Assembly (NCBI GenBank): GCA_002298145.1
Contig: DBMP01000016.1
Span: 1 to 64,000, forward strand
Reading direction: 5' to 3'
Origin: Spartobacteria bacterium UBA695
Lineage (GTDB): Bacteria; Verrucomicrobiota; Verrucomicrobiia; Chthoniobacterales; Chthoniobacteraceae
Length of the DNA stretch: 64,000 bases
The notes under the pieces are model-generated. The model did no database searches, was not told the DNA's origin, and saw nothing but the letters and a program-made list of their open reading frames with translations. The first letter of the stretch is position 1; each line of letters starts with the position of its first letter. A program made the position numbers and the translations under genes. Positions 16,273 to 24,365 of the stretch are shown in pieces.

Positions 16273-18531
16273 CTAGAACTTCACCTCCGCGGAGAAGGCG
16301 ACCGTGCGCGGGTTGCCCAGGTAGAGGATGCCGCTGCGGGTGGTCCAGTAATCCCGGCCGGTCACGTTGTCGACGTTGACGCGGAAGGTGAATTCGCGGT
16401 TCCAGAATTTGCGTTGGTAGCGGGCTCCCACGGCGCCGAGCGTGACGCTCGGAATGGAGAGGGTGTTGGCGGCGTCGACCCATTCGCGGCCCGTGTAGGT
16501 GATGCCGCCGGTGAGGGCGAAGCCGGTGACGTAGGGCACGGCGTATTCCAGGTAAAGCTTGGCCATTTCCTTGGCCACGCCCTGCGGGACCTTGCCGACG
16601 AGGGCTGAGCTGCCGGATTTCTCCACCGTTGGGTCAAGGAAGGTGAAGCCGCCGAAGAGCGTCAGGTCGGGAGTGATCTTGCCGGAGGCCGAAAGCTCCA
16701 CGCCGGTGTGCACCTCGCGGCCGTCGTCGGCGTAGAGGTTCGTGGTGGTGTTGGTGTAGGCGTAGGGCTGGTCGACGCGGAAGAGGGCGGCATTCAAGTT
16801 GACGCCGTAGATTTCCGATTTCGCGCCGAGTTCATACTGGTTGCTCTTGTAGGGGGAGAGGATTTCGTAGGCGTTTTTGGCCGTGGCGGGGGCGGTGTCG
16901 CCGCGTTGCAGGGCCTGGATGTAGGAGACGTAGGTGGTGACTTTGTCCGTCGGTTTGTACATCAAGGCCACGCTCGGGGTGGCGGCCCCTTTTTCGTTTT
17001 CCGGGTTTTCAAGCCACGTTGAGGAGCTCCAGGTGCGGGTGTCGACGCTGGAGTAGTTGCCGCCCAGCATGAGGGACCATTGCTTGGTTAGCTCGATCTG
17101 GTCGGCCAGGAGCACGGAGTTGAAGTTGGACTCTTCGGTTTTCCGGTAGGGCGAGCCGCTGCTGAGCACGTGGGCCAGCTCCACGGGGGGCTTGGCGGTG
17201 AGCAGGTTGGAGGGGTAGACGGTTTTTCCGGTGACGGAAGTGAGGCCGTTGGGGTACGGGGTCAGGACGTCAATATAGTCATCGCTCACACCGAGGGTGA
17301 CTTTGTGCGAGAGCGGGCCGGTTTCAAAAACGCTGTCCAGGTAGACGTAGCCCTGGGTGGTGGTGGTAATGTTCTGCCCGGCGTAGTCGGTGCGGATCGT
17401 GTAGTCGCCCTTGTTGTTTTGCCAGACTTCGCGGAACGTGGCGTAGGAGCGCTGCTGGTCGGTGTATTGGAAGGAGGAGCGCAGCGTGAAGGTGTCGCTC
17501 AACTTCGAGACGAAGTCGGTCCCGATCTTCTTGATCTCATCTTTGCCGTAGGAGTAGTCGGGTGAATAGTTCTTGGTGGTGTCGGGTGCGCTAGGGACGA
17601 TCGTGGCCTTGCCGATCATGAAGAGGGGCTGGTTGTCCTCCAGGTGGCGCTTGAAATAGGAGGCGTCCACGGACCAGATAGTGTCTTCGGTGATGTGCCA
17701 GTCCACTGCGCCGCTGGCCAGGAAGCGGCCGTTCTTTTCGTCGTCAACGCCGACTTCGCCCGGGGCAACGCCGACCAGGTTTAGGCGGTAGGCGACTTTG
17801 CCGGCCTTGTCGAGCGGGCCGCCGAGGTCGAGGTGTGTGTAGTATTGATCGCCGCCGTAGGTGCCGACGGTGAGGTCGTAGAGATAGTCGCTCGTGGGCC
17901 GCTTGGCGACGTAGTTGATCATGCCCGCGGGCGAGGTGATGCCAAAGAGGAAGCTGTTCGCGCCGTTGAGGACTTCGATGCGCTCCTTGTCCTCGATGGG
18001 GACCACGGCGTCGTAGCAGCGCAGACCGTCAATCGAGGTGTTGTAGCTCCACACGGAGCTGGAGAAGCCCCGGATGGTGTAGTAATCCGTGAGGCGGCTG
18101 CCGCCCGTCTGGCTTTGCACGGTGGGGACGTATTGTAGCGCGGAGGCGACGGACTGGGCCTGGGTGTTGGCGATGAAGTCGGCGGAAACCGATGTGATGG
18201 AGTAGGGGACTTCGAGAACGGAGGTGGAGCCCAGCGGCCCCATGGAAACGTAGTCGGTGCGGTATCCCACGGCTTGCGAGCCGTCCTTGGTGATGCCGGT
18301 GACGACGACTTCGTCAACGACGGCGGTTTCGGTGCCGGAGGTTTTGGCGGCGGTTCCGCTCGTTTTGGTGGTGCCGGTGGTCTGCGCCTGGGAGTCGGCG
18401 GCGAGGGCATGGCTGGAGATGAAGCCGATCACCAGAGCGGGGAGCAGCGTGCGAAAGAGGGGGAGCGTGGCGTTTTCCAAGGGGCGCCGAGGGAATGCGT
18501 TGGGACGCAGGGAAACGTTACGAAGCGACAT
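16273..18531 (-). CDS. TonB-dependent siderophore-type receptor (system 1)
   Basis: 752 aa. Signal peptide to about residue 44 (ALVIGFISSHALAA). Plug domain with VVVTGITKDGSQAVGYRTDY, YTIRGFSSSV and RIEVLNGANSFLFG...GMINYVAKRPT, then a 22-strand barrel ending in Phe (FSAEVKF). FpvA/FhuA-like architecture. Start at 18531 has the same TTCACCT-ATG context as the second receptor. Heads an eight-gene sigma-54 operon: receptor, binding protein, permease, ATPase, ferredoxin, ExbB, ExbD, TonB. The ligand is probably a metallophore (Fe, Mo or V); the vnf linkage is the only hint. Confidence 0.92.
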   Translation of the reverse strand: MSLRNVSLRPNAFPRRPLENATLPLFRTLLPALVIGFISSHALAADSQAQTTGTTKTSGTAAKTSGTETAVVDEVVVTGITKDGSQAVGYRTDYVSMGPLGSTSVLEVPYSITSVSADFIANTQAQSVASALQYVPTVQSQTGGSRLTDYYTIRGFSSSVWSYNTSIDGLRCYDAVVPIEDKERIEVLNGANSFLFGITSPAGMINYVAKRPTSDYLYDLTVGTYGGDQYYTHLDLGGPLDKAGKVAYRLNLVGVAPGEVGVDDEKNGRFLASGAVDWHITEDTIWSVDASYFKRHLEDNQPLFMIGKATIVPSAPDTTKNYSPDYSYGKDEIKKIGTDFVSKLSDTFTLRSSFQYTDQQRSYATFREVWQNNKGDYTIRTDYAGQNITTTTQGYVYLDSVFETGPLSHKVTLGVSDDYIDVLTPYPNGLTSVTGKTVYPSNLLTAKPPVELAHVLSSGSPYRKTEESNFNSVLLADQIELTKQWSLMLGGNYSSVDTRTWSSSTWLENPENEKGAATPSVALMYKPTDKVTTYVSYIQALQRGDTAPATAKNAYEILSPYKSNQYELGAKSEIYGVNLNAALFRVDQPYAYTNTTTNLYADDGREVHTGVELSASGKITPDLTLFGGFTFLDPTVEKSGSSALVGKVPQGVAKEMAKLYLEYAVPYVTGFALTGGITYTGREWVDAANTLSIPSVTLGAVGARYQRKFWNREFTFRVNVDNVTGRDYWTTRSGILYLGNPRTVAFSAEVKF

Positions 18532-18552
18532 AGGTGAAGTAAACGGTTCGCC

Positions 18553-18580
18553 GGAACGCCCGTTGGTCGGTTTGCATTCC
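18553..18580 (-). promoter_or_regulatory. Leader hairpin, copy 1
   Basis: In the transcript: GGAAUGC, then AAA-CCGACCAACGG, then GCGUUCC. Outer 7-bp stem with one U-G pair and an inner CCG/CGG stem closing ACCAA. It lies 22 nt upstream of the receptor start codon. The same loop and stem occur before the second receptor, with a changed but still paired stem. Confidence 0.6.
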
Positions 18581-18642
18581 GCGCGTGAGGTTATTGTTAT
18601 TTTGCGCCAGCGGTGAGCCCGAGAGGTCCGCTGCGGACGCTT

Positions 18643-18665
18643 TCACCCAGTTTGTCTGATGTGCG
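18643..18665 (-). promoter_or_regulatory. Conserved 5'-leader block, copy 1
   Basis: A 23-nt sequence (top strand TCACCCAGTTTGTCTG followed by ATGTGCG) identical at 24147-24169 and 27214-27236. It begins about 12 nt after the -12 GC of the sigma-54 promoter, so it forms the extreme 5' end of the transcript. Confidence 0.75.
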
Positions 18666-18674
18666 CTTGCGTAA

Positions 18675-18693
18675 TTAGCAAGTGGTATGCCAT
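18675..18693 (-). promoter_or_regulatory. Sigma-54 promoter of receptor/TonB operon 1
   Basis: On the minus strand TGGCATACCACTTGCT; GG at 18691-18690 and GC at 18679-18678, 10 nt apart. Only the C of GGCAC deviates. Drives the 18531-11230 operon. Confidence 0.85.
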
Positions 18694-18740
18694 TCCGTCA
18701 CATCCCCGTTTTTCGGCTGAAAATACTGTGCGGCTGCGGG

Positions 18741-18795
18741 TTTCCCCGGGCTCCGCTGTAGAAAAACGCCCGAGGAAATGGTTGTTTTTATTCAG
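18741..18795. promoter_or_regulatory. Stem-loop segment upstream of sigma-54 promoter 1
   Basis: 18741-18780 can fold (TTTCC-CGGGC against GCCCG-GGAAA). The part 18757-18795 aligns over about 39 nt with 24317-24355, which lies upstream of the second receptor promoter. Its position 65-105 bp upstream of the -24 element suits an activator-binding site. It could also be a remnant terminator for the upstream ATPase gene ending at 18828. Confidence 0.35.
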
Positions 18796-18827
18796 TGTGC
18801 CCCGGCCCGCTGAAGACAGATCATTTT

Positions 18828-19649
18828 TTAACAGGCCGCCAGCAGGCCCTGGTCTTCGAGCGGATTTTGCACCAGAAGCGGGATGCACGCTTTGATTTCC
18901 GTGCCGCTCTCGTTGAGGACGGCGGAGAGCCGGACGTTGACGCCGTAGGTTTCGCGCATGTTTTCCTCGGTGATGATTTCCTCGGCGGTGCCGGTTTTAA
19001 AAATGCCGTGGCGCTGGATCAGGATGACGCGCGAGGAGCAGAGGAAGGCGTGGTTGGGGACGTGCGAGGTCATGACGATGCCGATGCCCAAAGCCGCGAG
19101 CTGGCGCACTTTTTGCAGGACGCGCACTTGGTTGCCAAAGTCGAGGTGCGCGGTCGGCTCGTCCATGACGAGGAAGCGGGGCTCCTGGGTCAGCGCGCGG
19201 GCGATGAGGACCATCTGCTGTTCGCCGCCGCTGATCTCGGTGTAGACGCGGCGGCTCAGGTGGGCGATGCCGAGGGTTTCGAGTGCTCGCGCGGCGATTT
19301 CGCGGTCGTGCTTTTTGGGCGAATCGAGGAAGCCGATCCGCGCGGTGCGGCCCATCAAAACGACGTCGAGCACGGAGAAGGGGAACGGCGGAATGTGGGC
19401 CTGCGGGACGTAGCCGATGGTGAAGGCAAGCCGTTTGCGCGACCAGCCTTGCACGTTCTCGCCGTCGAGGGTGATGCGGCCCGCGTGGAGGTTCAGAAAG
19501 CCGAGCAGCGTTTTAAAGAGCGTCGTTTTGCCGACTCCGTTGGGGCCGAGAATGCAGAGGATTTCGCCGGTGGTAACTTCGAGGGAGAGGTTTTCCAAAA
19601 TCGTCTTTCCCGGGTAGCCGCAGGCGACGTTGTCGAGTGAAAGCTTCAT
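18828..19649 (-). CDS. FecE/BtuD-type ABC transporter ATPase (system 2)
   Basis: 273 aa from the ATG at 19649 (overlapping the permease stop as ATGA); an in-frame ATG six bases upstream is equally possible. Walker A GPNGVGKT, signature EISGGEQQMVLIARAL, Walker B FLVMDEPTAHLD, H-loop TSHVPN. Last gene of the second receptor operon. Carries the YVPQAHIPPFPFSVLDVVLMGR Q-loop region typical of iron-chelate/molybdate importers. Confidence 0.9.
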   Translation of the reverse strand: MKLSLDNVACGYPGKTILENLSLEVTTGEILCILGPNGVGKTTLFKTLLGFLNLHAGRITLDGENVQGWSRKRLAFTIGYVPQAHIPPFPFSVLDVVLMGRTARIGFLDSPKKHDREIAARALETLGIAHLSRRVYTEISGGEQQMVLIARALTQEPRFLVMDEPTAHLDFGNQVRVLQKVRQLAALGIGIVMTSHVPNHAFLCSSRVILIQRHGIFKTGTAEEIITEENMRETYGVNVRLSAVLNESGTEIKACIPLLVQNPLEDQGLLAAC

Positions 19650-20707
19650 GTCCATCCTTTCTTCCCCTTGACGAGGAGGTATACGAAAAACGGCGCGCCA
19701 ATAATGGAGGTTAAAATGCCGATGGGGACTTCGACGGCGAAGGCGCATCGCGCGACGTTGTCCACGATCAGCAGGAACAGCCCGCCCAGGAGCGCGGAGA
19801 CGGGCAGGAGAATGCTGTAGTTGGGCCCGACGAGCATCCGCGCCAGGTGCGGCACGATGAGGCCGACCCAGCCGATCATGCCGCTGATGGATACCGACGC
19901 GGCGGTGAGCAGCGTGGAGCAGACGATCAAGAAGATGCGTAGGCGGGAGGTTTCGAGCCCCAGGGCGCGCGCTTCTTCGTCGCCAAAGGAAAGGACGTTG
20001 AGCTTCCAGCGCAGAAGCAGGATGGGCACGAAGCCGATGGCCATTGGAATGAGCGCGATGCGCAGATCCCGCGCGCCGACCGACGAGAGGCCGCCCATGA
20101 GCCAGAAGGTGATGGCGGGGAGCTTCTCCTCGGGATCGGCGACGTATTTGGAAATGGCGATGAACGAGGAGAAGAGCGTGCTCACGACCATGCCGGTGAG
20201 CACCAGAGAGAGGCCGGAGCTGCGCCCGTCGCGTTCCACGATCGAGCCGACCAGTAGCGTCAGCACTACGGCCGCGAGGCTGCAAATGAAGGAGGAGACC
20301 TGGATGCCGGTGAGCCCGAGCGAGAGGAGGATGGCGGCGGCGGCGCCAAACCCCGCGCCGGAGGAAGCGCCGAGGATGTCAGATGAAACCATGGGGTTAC
20401 GGAATAACCCTTGGTAGGTAGAGCCCGCCACGGAGAGAGCGCTGCCGATCAAGAGCGCGGCGAAGATGCGCGGCATCCGAATATTAAAGACGACCGACTC
20501 CATGGCGGCGGGCAGTCCGCTCGGGACGCCGGTGATTTTGGCTTCGATGACGCGGAAGAGTTGCCCTAAGGAGATCGGGTAACGCCCCCAGGCGAACGAC
20601 GCGGCGAAGAGGGCGAGCAGGAGCGCGATGAGGACGAAGAGAACCAGCGCCGAATTTTCTTCGGGCAGTTTCTTAGGGGCCTGGAGGCTTTCTTCCGTGG
20701 GCTGCAT
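19646..20707 (-). CDS. FecCD/BtuC-type permease (system 2)
   Basis: 353 aa from the ATG at 20707, 5 nt after the binding-protein stop; longer frames run back into that gene. About ten membrane helices. Motifs: RMPRIFAALLIGSALSVAG, GLFRNPMVSSDILG, ISGMIGWVGLIVPHLARMLVGPNY. Same family as the permease of system 1, and in the same order with its partners. Confidence 0.9.
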   Translation of the reverse strand: MQPTEESLQAPKKLPEENSALVLFVLIALLLALFAASFAWGRYPISLGQLFRVIEAKITGVPSGLPAAMESVVFNIRMPRIFAALLIGSALSVAGSTYQGLFRNPMVSSDILGASSGAGFGAAAAILLSLGLTGIQVSSFICSLAAVVLTLLVGSIVERDGRSSGLSLVLTGMVVSTLFSSFIAISKYVADPEEKLPAITFWLMGGLSSVGARDLRIALIPMAIGFVPILLLRWKLNVLSFGDEEARALGLETSRLRIFLIVCSTLLTAASVSISGMIGWVGLIVPHLARMLVGPNYSILLPVSALLGGLFLLIVDNVARCAFAVEVPIGILTSIIGAPFFVYLLVKGKKGWT

Positions 20708-20712
20708 CGGGT

Positions 20713-21777
20713 TTACTTCGGAGGATTGAGGATTTCGTTGGCTTCGGCTTCGCTCAGCTCGCAGCCGTAGTAAATTTGGTAAAAGTGCCGGACCTCGGCG
20801 TTCATATCGAGATCCGGGAAAAGCTCGGGGTGGATGACTTTGGCGGCCCACAGATTTTGCAGCGCGGTTTCGGCACTACGCACGCTCCATTGATAAACGC
20901 CCACGGGGCTGACGTAGACGCGGCCGTTGCGGACGGCGTTGACTGATTTCCATTCCGGCCGGGCGAGAACGGCTTCCTTGGCCGCCACGCCCATGGTGAT
21001 GATGACGTCCGGGTTCCATTGGAGCACGTCTTCCATGGTGATGCTCGCCCCTAGGGCCTGGATGCCTGCGGCGGCCACGACGTTGATGCCGCCTGCTTCT
21101 TCGATCCACGAGGTGGTAATCGTATTGCCGCCCTCGCTGGTGAGGCCGTTGATGCCCCCGGCGCGGTAGACTTTAAGCCGCTCTCCGCAGGGGAGGGGAG
21201 CGATCTTCGCGCGGATGCGGGCCAGGATGGCGTCGTATTCCTGGCAAAACCGCTCGGCATTTTGGCGCTCTTGCGGGCCGAGCGTTTCGCCGACGAGCCG
21301 CACGGCCTGCTTCATTTCCTCGGGGGTGCGCAAGTGGACCTGGATGACCGGGATGCCTGATTCCTGGAGCTTCGGCAGGCTCTTGAAGGAGGAGTGGGTG
21401 CCGGAGTTGTCGATGAGGAAGATGGCGTCCGGCTTGGACTTGATGAGCTCCTCCATATTGACGTCGGAGCCGGAGAATGGCGCAGCGGCCTCGGCGATGC
21501 CGGGGTAGACGCGACGCATCCAGCGGTTGTCGCGGTTGGCGGGGCTCACGACGGTGAGCTTCCACGGCGTGCCGAGCATGAGGACCATTTGGTTCACCGC
21601 GCCGGTGCTGCCGACGCGGTTTACCGAATAGGGGATGGAGACGACTTTCCCGTTCATATCGGTGACGGTTCGGCTGGCGGGATCGGCGGGAGCGGTTTGA
21701 GGCAGGCCCAGCCCAAGCGCTCCCGCCGTCAACAGCAAGCGGAGCGCGGCGCGGAGGGAAAAGGGAAGTGGTTTCAT
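20713..21777 (-). CDS. Periplasmic metal-chelate/oxyanion binding protein (system 2)
   Basis: 354 aa with signal peptide (LLLTAGALGLGLPQTAPA). Class III binding protein with TVTDMNGKVVSIPYSVNRVGSTGAV at the start of lobe 1, SKPDAIFLIDN, and WNPDVIITMG in lobe 2. The opening resembles the MolA/iron-chelate group. Linked by 12 nt to the receptor gene upstream and 5 nt to the permease. Substrate unknown; molybdate, vanadate-chelate or ferric siderophore are all possible. Confidence 0.85.
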   Translation of the reverse strand: MKPLPFSLRAALRLLLTAGALGLGLPQTAPADPASRTVTDMNGKVVSIPYSVNRVGSTGAVNQMVLMLGTPWKLTVVSPANRDNRWMRRVYPGIAEAAAPFSGSDVNMEELIKSKPDAIFLIDNSGTHSSFKSLPKLQESGIPVIQVHLRTPEEMKQAVRLVGETLGPQERQNAERFCQEYDAILARIRAKIAPLPCGERLKVYRAGGINGLTSEGGNTITTSWIEEAGGINVVAAAGIQALGASITMEDVLQWNPDVIITMGVAAKEAVLARPEWKSVNAVRNGRVYVSPVGVYQWSVRSAETALQNLWAAKVIHPELFPDLDMNAEVRHFYQIYYGCELSEAEANEILNPPK

Positions 21778-21789
21778 GGCGTGAGAGGT

Positions 21790-24033
21790 CTAGAACCAGG
21801 CGAATTCAAACGAGAGCGAGTAGGTCCGCGGCTGCCCCAGTGCGAGGCCGCTGCCGGTGGCCACCCAGTAATCTTCGCCGGTGAAGTTTTCGACGTTGAA
21901 GCGGGTCGTCATGGCGTGCCCGTAGATCCTTGTTTCGTAGCGCAAACCGACATTGCCGGTCATGCTCCAGGGGACTTCCAGCGTGTTGCCCGCGTCGACG
22001 TAGGCCGCTCCGGTGTAGAGCGCGCCCGCGTTGACGAAGAGGCCGGAAACGCAAGGGATGGCATACTCGGCGAACAGGCGGCCGATCTGCCTCGGAACCC
22101 CCGCCGGAATGACGCCTTCGAGGGCGACTTTTTTCCCGCCCGCGCCGGTGACCTTGGTACTGCCGACGCCTTCAACGGTGGCGTCGAGCAGCGAGAAGCC
22201 GCCGTTGAGAGTGAGGTCGTGGGTGACTTTGCCCGTGGCCGTGAATTCGATGCCGTTATGGGTCTCCTGGCCTGCTGATTTGTAGACGTTGTCCGTTGGG
22301 TCTGTGAAGGCGTACGGCTTGGTGATATGATAGAGTGCGGTGGTCAGGCTGATGCGTTCGCAGAGTTGGGTCTTCACTCCGAGTTCAACCTGGCGGCTGA
22401 TGTAGGGTGCAAGGACTTCATTCGCATTTGCCGCCGTGGACGGGGCCGTGCCGCCCTCCTGCAATCCCTCGATGTAGGAGAGATAGGTGGTGACGTTTGA
22501 GGTGGGCTTGTACATTAGCGCCGCGCCCGGAGTGAAGGCTCCCTTTTCATTGACCGGGTTGTCGGTGACGACGGTCGGTGAATTGTAGGTCCAGGTCTTG
22601 TCCTGGATTTCCGCATAGTTGCCGCCGAGCATCACGGACCACTGATCAGTGATCGTGACGGTGTCGGCAAAAATGAAGGAACTGTTGTTGATCTCCTGGG
22701 TGGTTTTATTGGGGTTGCCGACGGCGTCGCCCGCGACATCGGTGGCGTAGGGCGTGCCATTGTATAGGTTGTACAAGCCATAGTTGATATTTTGGTTCTT
22801 GTACGGGTAGGCATACTTCACCTCGGTATAGTCATCGACGACGCCGAGGGTGACTTTGTGGGCGAGGAAGCCGGTCTCAAACGTCCCGTCCAGAAATACA
22901 TTGCCTTGGTAGGTGGTCGAATTCTGGTCGTAGTAATTACGGGTCAGCCAGTAATCGCCCGCGTCATCCAGGAGCAGATCGGCGGCGCGGTGGCGATTGC
23001 GCTCCCAGGTGGTGTAGGCGAAGTTGCTCCGCAGGGTGAAGTGATCGTCGAGTTTCTGTGTGATGCCGGTTCCCACGCGGTCGGAGAAATCGCCCGCACG
23101 GCTGAAGGCGGGCATGTAGTTGGCGGTGGCGTCCGGTACGGAGGGGAGCTCGGTGAGGCCCGCATAGGTTATCTTGCCTTTTTTAACCGAGCCGAGCTGG
23201 ACGCTGAACAAGTCCGCGCCGTGATCGACTTTGGTTTCGTAGTGCGAGTAATCGAAGGTCATGCGGCCCTCGGGGGCGTAGTTCCAGTCGAGGGCGACGC
23301 TCTCCATGTTGCGCGGGTTGCTCAGGTCGTTGATGGCGAGTTCGCCTGCGTTGACGTAGAGCAGGTTTAGGCGGTAGGCGAATTTTCCCTGGCGATCCAA
23401 CGGGCCGCCGAAGTCGCCTTTCCAGTACATCTGTTCGCCGCCGGTAATCCCCATTGTCAGCGTGGCCAGGGGCGAGTAGGTCGGGCGCTTTAGCACGAAA
23501 TTCAAGGTGCCCCCGGGGCTGCCGACACCAAAGAGGAAACTAGTGGGGCCGTTCATGACTTCGATGGCTTCCTTGTCCTCCACGGGGAGATTGGCAAGGC
23601 TGGGAGCCCGCATGCCATCAATGGTTTTGTCGGTGTCGGTAAAGCCCCGAATGGCAAAACTGGCACCGCCGCCGACGAGGTTCATCGGTGAGGTTGCGGC
23701 CACGGTCGGGTTGTATTGCACGGCCTTTTGGATGGTCATGGCCTGCGTGTTTTTAATGAGGTCGCTGGAGGTGACGTTGATGCTGTAGGGCGTATCCTGG
23801 AGATTCTGGCAGCCGAGCGGGCCGACGCGGGCGGCGGTGACGCGGTAGCCTGCTTCCGCCGAACCTTGTTTGACGAGCGTGCCGGTGACTTCGACTTCTT
23901 CGATCTGGACAGTCTCGGTGGTGCCGCTGACGGCGGGTTTGTTTTCAGCCGCGAGGGCTGGAAGCGCGACCAGGCAGGCGGCGAGCGAAGCGTTCAGCGC
24001 ATGGACGCGCCGACGGATAAGAGATGGCAACAT
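21790..24033 (-). CDS. TonB-dependent siderophore-type receptor (system 2)
   Basis: 747 aa from the ATG at 24033, chosen because TTCACCT-ATG also precedes receptor 1; an upstream ATG at 24078 reads through the conserved leader hairpin. Signal peptide to about residue 28 (CLVALPALAA). Plug with EEVEVTGTLVKQGSAEAGYRV, FAIRGFTDTDKTIDG and AIEVMNGPTSFLFGVGSPGGTLNFVLKR. Barrel ends with Phe. Paralogue of receptor 1, with parallel downstream genes (binding protein, permease, ATPase) but no second TonB set. Confidence 0.9.
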   Translation of the reverse strand: MLPSLIRRRVHALNASLAACLVALPALAAENKPAVSGTTETVQIEEVEVTGTLVKQGSAEAGYRVTAARVGPLGCQNLQDTPYSINVTSSDLIKNTQAMTIQKAVQYNPTVAATSPMNLVGGGASFAIRGFTDTDKTIDGMRAPSLANLPVEDKEAIEVMNGPTSFLFGVGSPGGTLNFVLKRPTYSPLATLTMGITGGEQMYWKGDFGGPLDRQGKFAYRLNLLYVNAGELAINDLSNPRNMESVALDWNYAPEGRMTFDYSHYETKVDHGADLFSVQLGSVKKGKITYAGLTELPSVPDATANYMPAFSRAGDFSDRVGTGITQKLDDHFTLRSNFAYTTWERNRHRAADLLLDDAGDYWLTRNYYDQNSTTYQGNVFLDGTFETGFLAHKVTLGVVDDYTEVKYAYPYKNQNINYGLYNLYNGTPYATDVAGDAVGNPNKTTQEINNSSFIFADTVTITDQWSVMLGGNYAEIQDKTWTYNSPTVVTDNPVNEKGAFTPGAALMYKPTSNVTTYLSYIEGLQEGGTAPSTAANANEVLAPYISRQVELGVKTQLCERISLTTALYHITKPYAFTDPTDNVYKSAGQETHNGIEFTATGKVTHDLTLNGGFSLLDATVEGVGSTKVTGAGGKKVALEGVIPAGVPRQIGRLFAEYAIPCVSGLFVNAGALYTGAAYVDAGNTLEVPWSMTGNVGLRYETRIYGHAMTTRFNVENFTGEDYWVATGSGLALGQPRTYSLSFEFAWF

Positions 24034-24053
24034 AGGTGAAATGGAAGAACGCC

Positions 24054-24081
24054 GGAATGCCCGTTGGTCGGCTGCCATTCC
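24054..24081 (-). promoter_or_regulatory. Leader hairpin, copy 2
   Basis: In the transcript: GGAAUGGC-AG-CCGACCAACGG-GCAUUCC. Same inner CCG-ACCAA-CGG element as copy 1. The outer stem has A-U where copy 1 has G-U, so pairing is kept. 21 nt upstream of the receptor 2 start codon. Confidence 0.6.
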
Positions 24082-24146
24082 GCGCGGTGAGGTTGTTTAC
24101 TTGCTGCGGATTTGGGGACGGCATGAATACGCCCACCCAACCGCAA

Positions 24147-24169
24147 TCACCCAGTTTGTCTGATGTGCG
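24147..24169 (-). promoter_or_regulatory. Conserved 5'-leader block, copy 2
   Basis: Identical over 23 nt to 18643-18665 and 27214-27236. Starts 11 nt after the -12 GC of the sigma-54 promoter, i.e. at the predicted +1. Confidence 0.75.
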
Positions 24170-24176
24170 GCTTCCC

Positions 24177-24196
24177 ATTAGCAGATGACGTGCCAC
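24177..24196 (-). promoter_or_regulatory. Sigma-54 promoter of receptor operon 2
   Basis: Minus strand TGGCACGTCATCTGCT; GG at 24194-24193, GC at 24182-24181, spacing 10. Perfect -24 box. Drives 24033-18828. Confidence 0.87.
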
Positions 24197-24316
24197 GATC
24201 GGGGAGGGGCGGGATGTTTCTGCGCTCAAGGCCCATTCCATGCGGCTTGCGGGGGATTGGTTATCTGTTGGGCGCGGAGTTTTCCTTAATGACTAGTGAT
24301 CATTTTGAAAATCCAT

Positions 24317-24354
24317 TGTAGGGAAATGCCCGGCAAGGTGGCTGTTTCCCTACA
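24317..24354. promoter_or_regulatory. Perfect 10-bp inverted repeat
   Basis: TGTAGGGAAA-N18-TTTCCCTACA. It lies 123 bp upstream of the sigma-54 -24 element and just after the stop of the cassette 1 ATPase gene. No U-run follows on either strand, so an activator site is at least as likely as a terminator. A diverged copy sits at 18757-18795. Confidence 0.45.
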
Positions 24355-24365
24355 GTTCGCTGGTA

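Larger units (their letters stand above)
24034..24365. other. Control region between receptor 2 and the cassette 1 ATPase gene
   Basis: 332 bases with no gene. From right to left on the minus strand it contains a perfect stem-loop (24317-24354), the sigma-54 promoter (24177-24196), the conserved leader block (24147-24169) and the leader hairpin (24054-24081). Confidence 0.6.
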
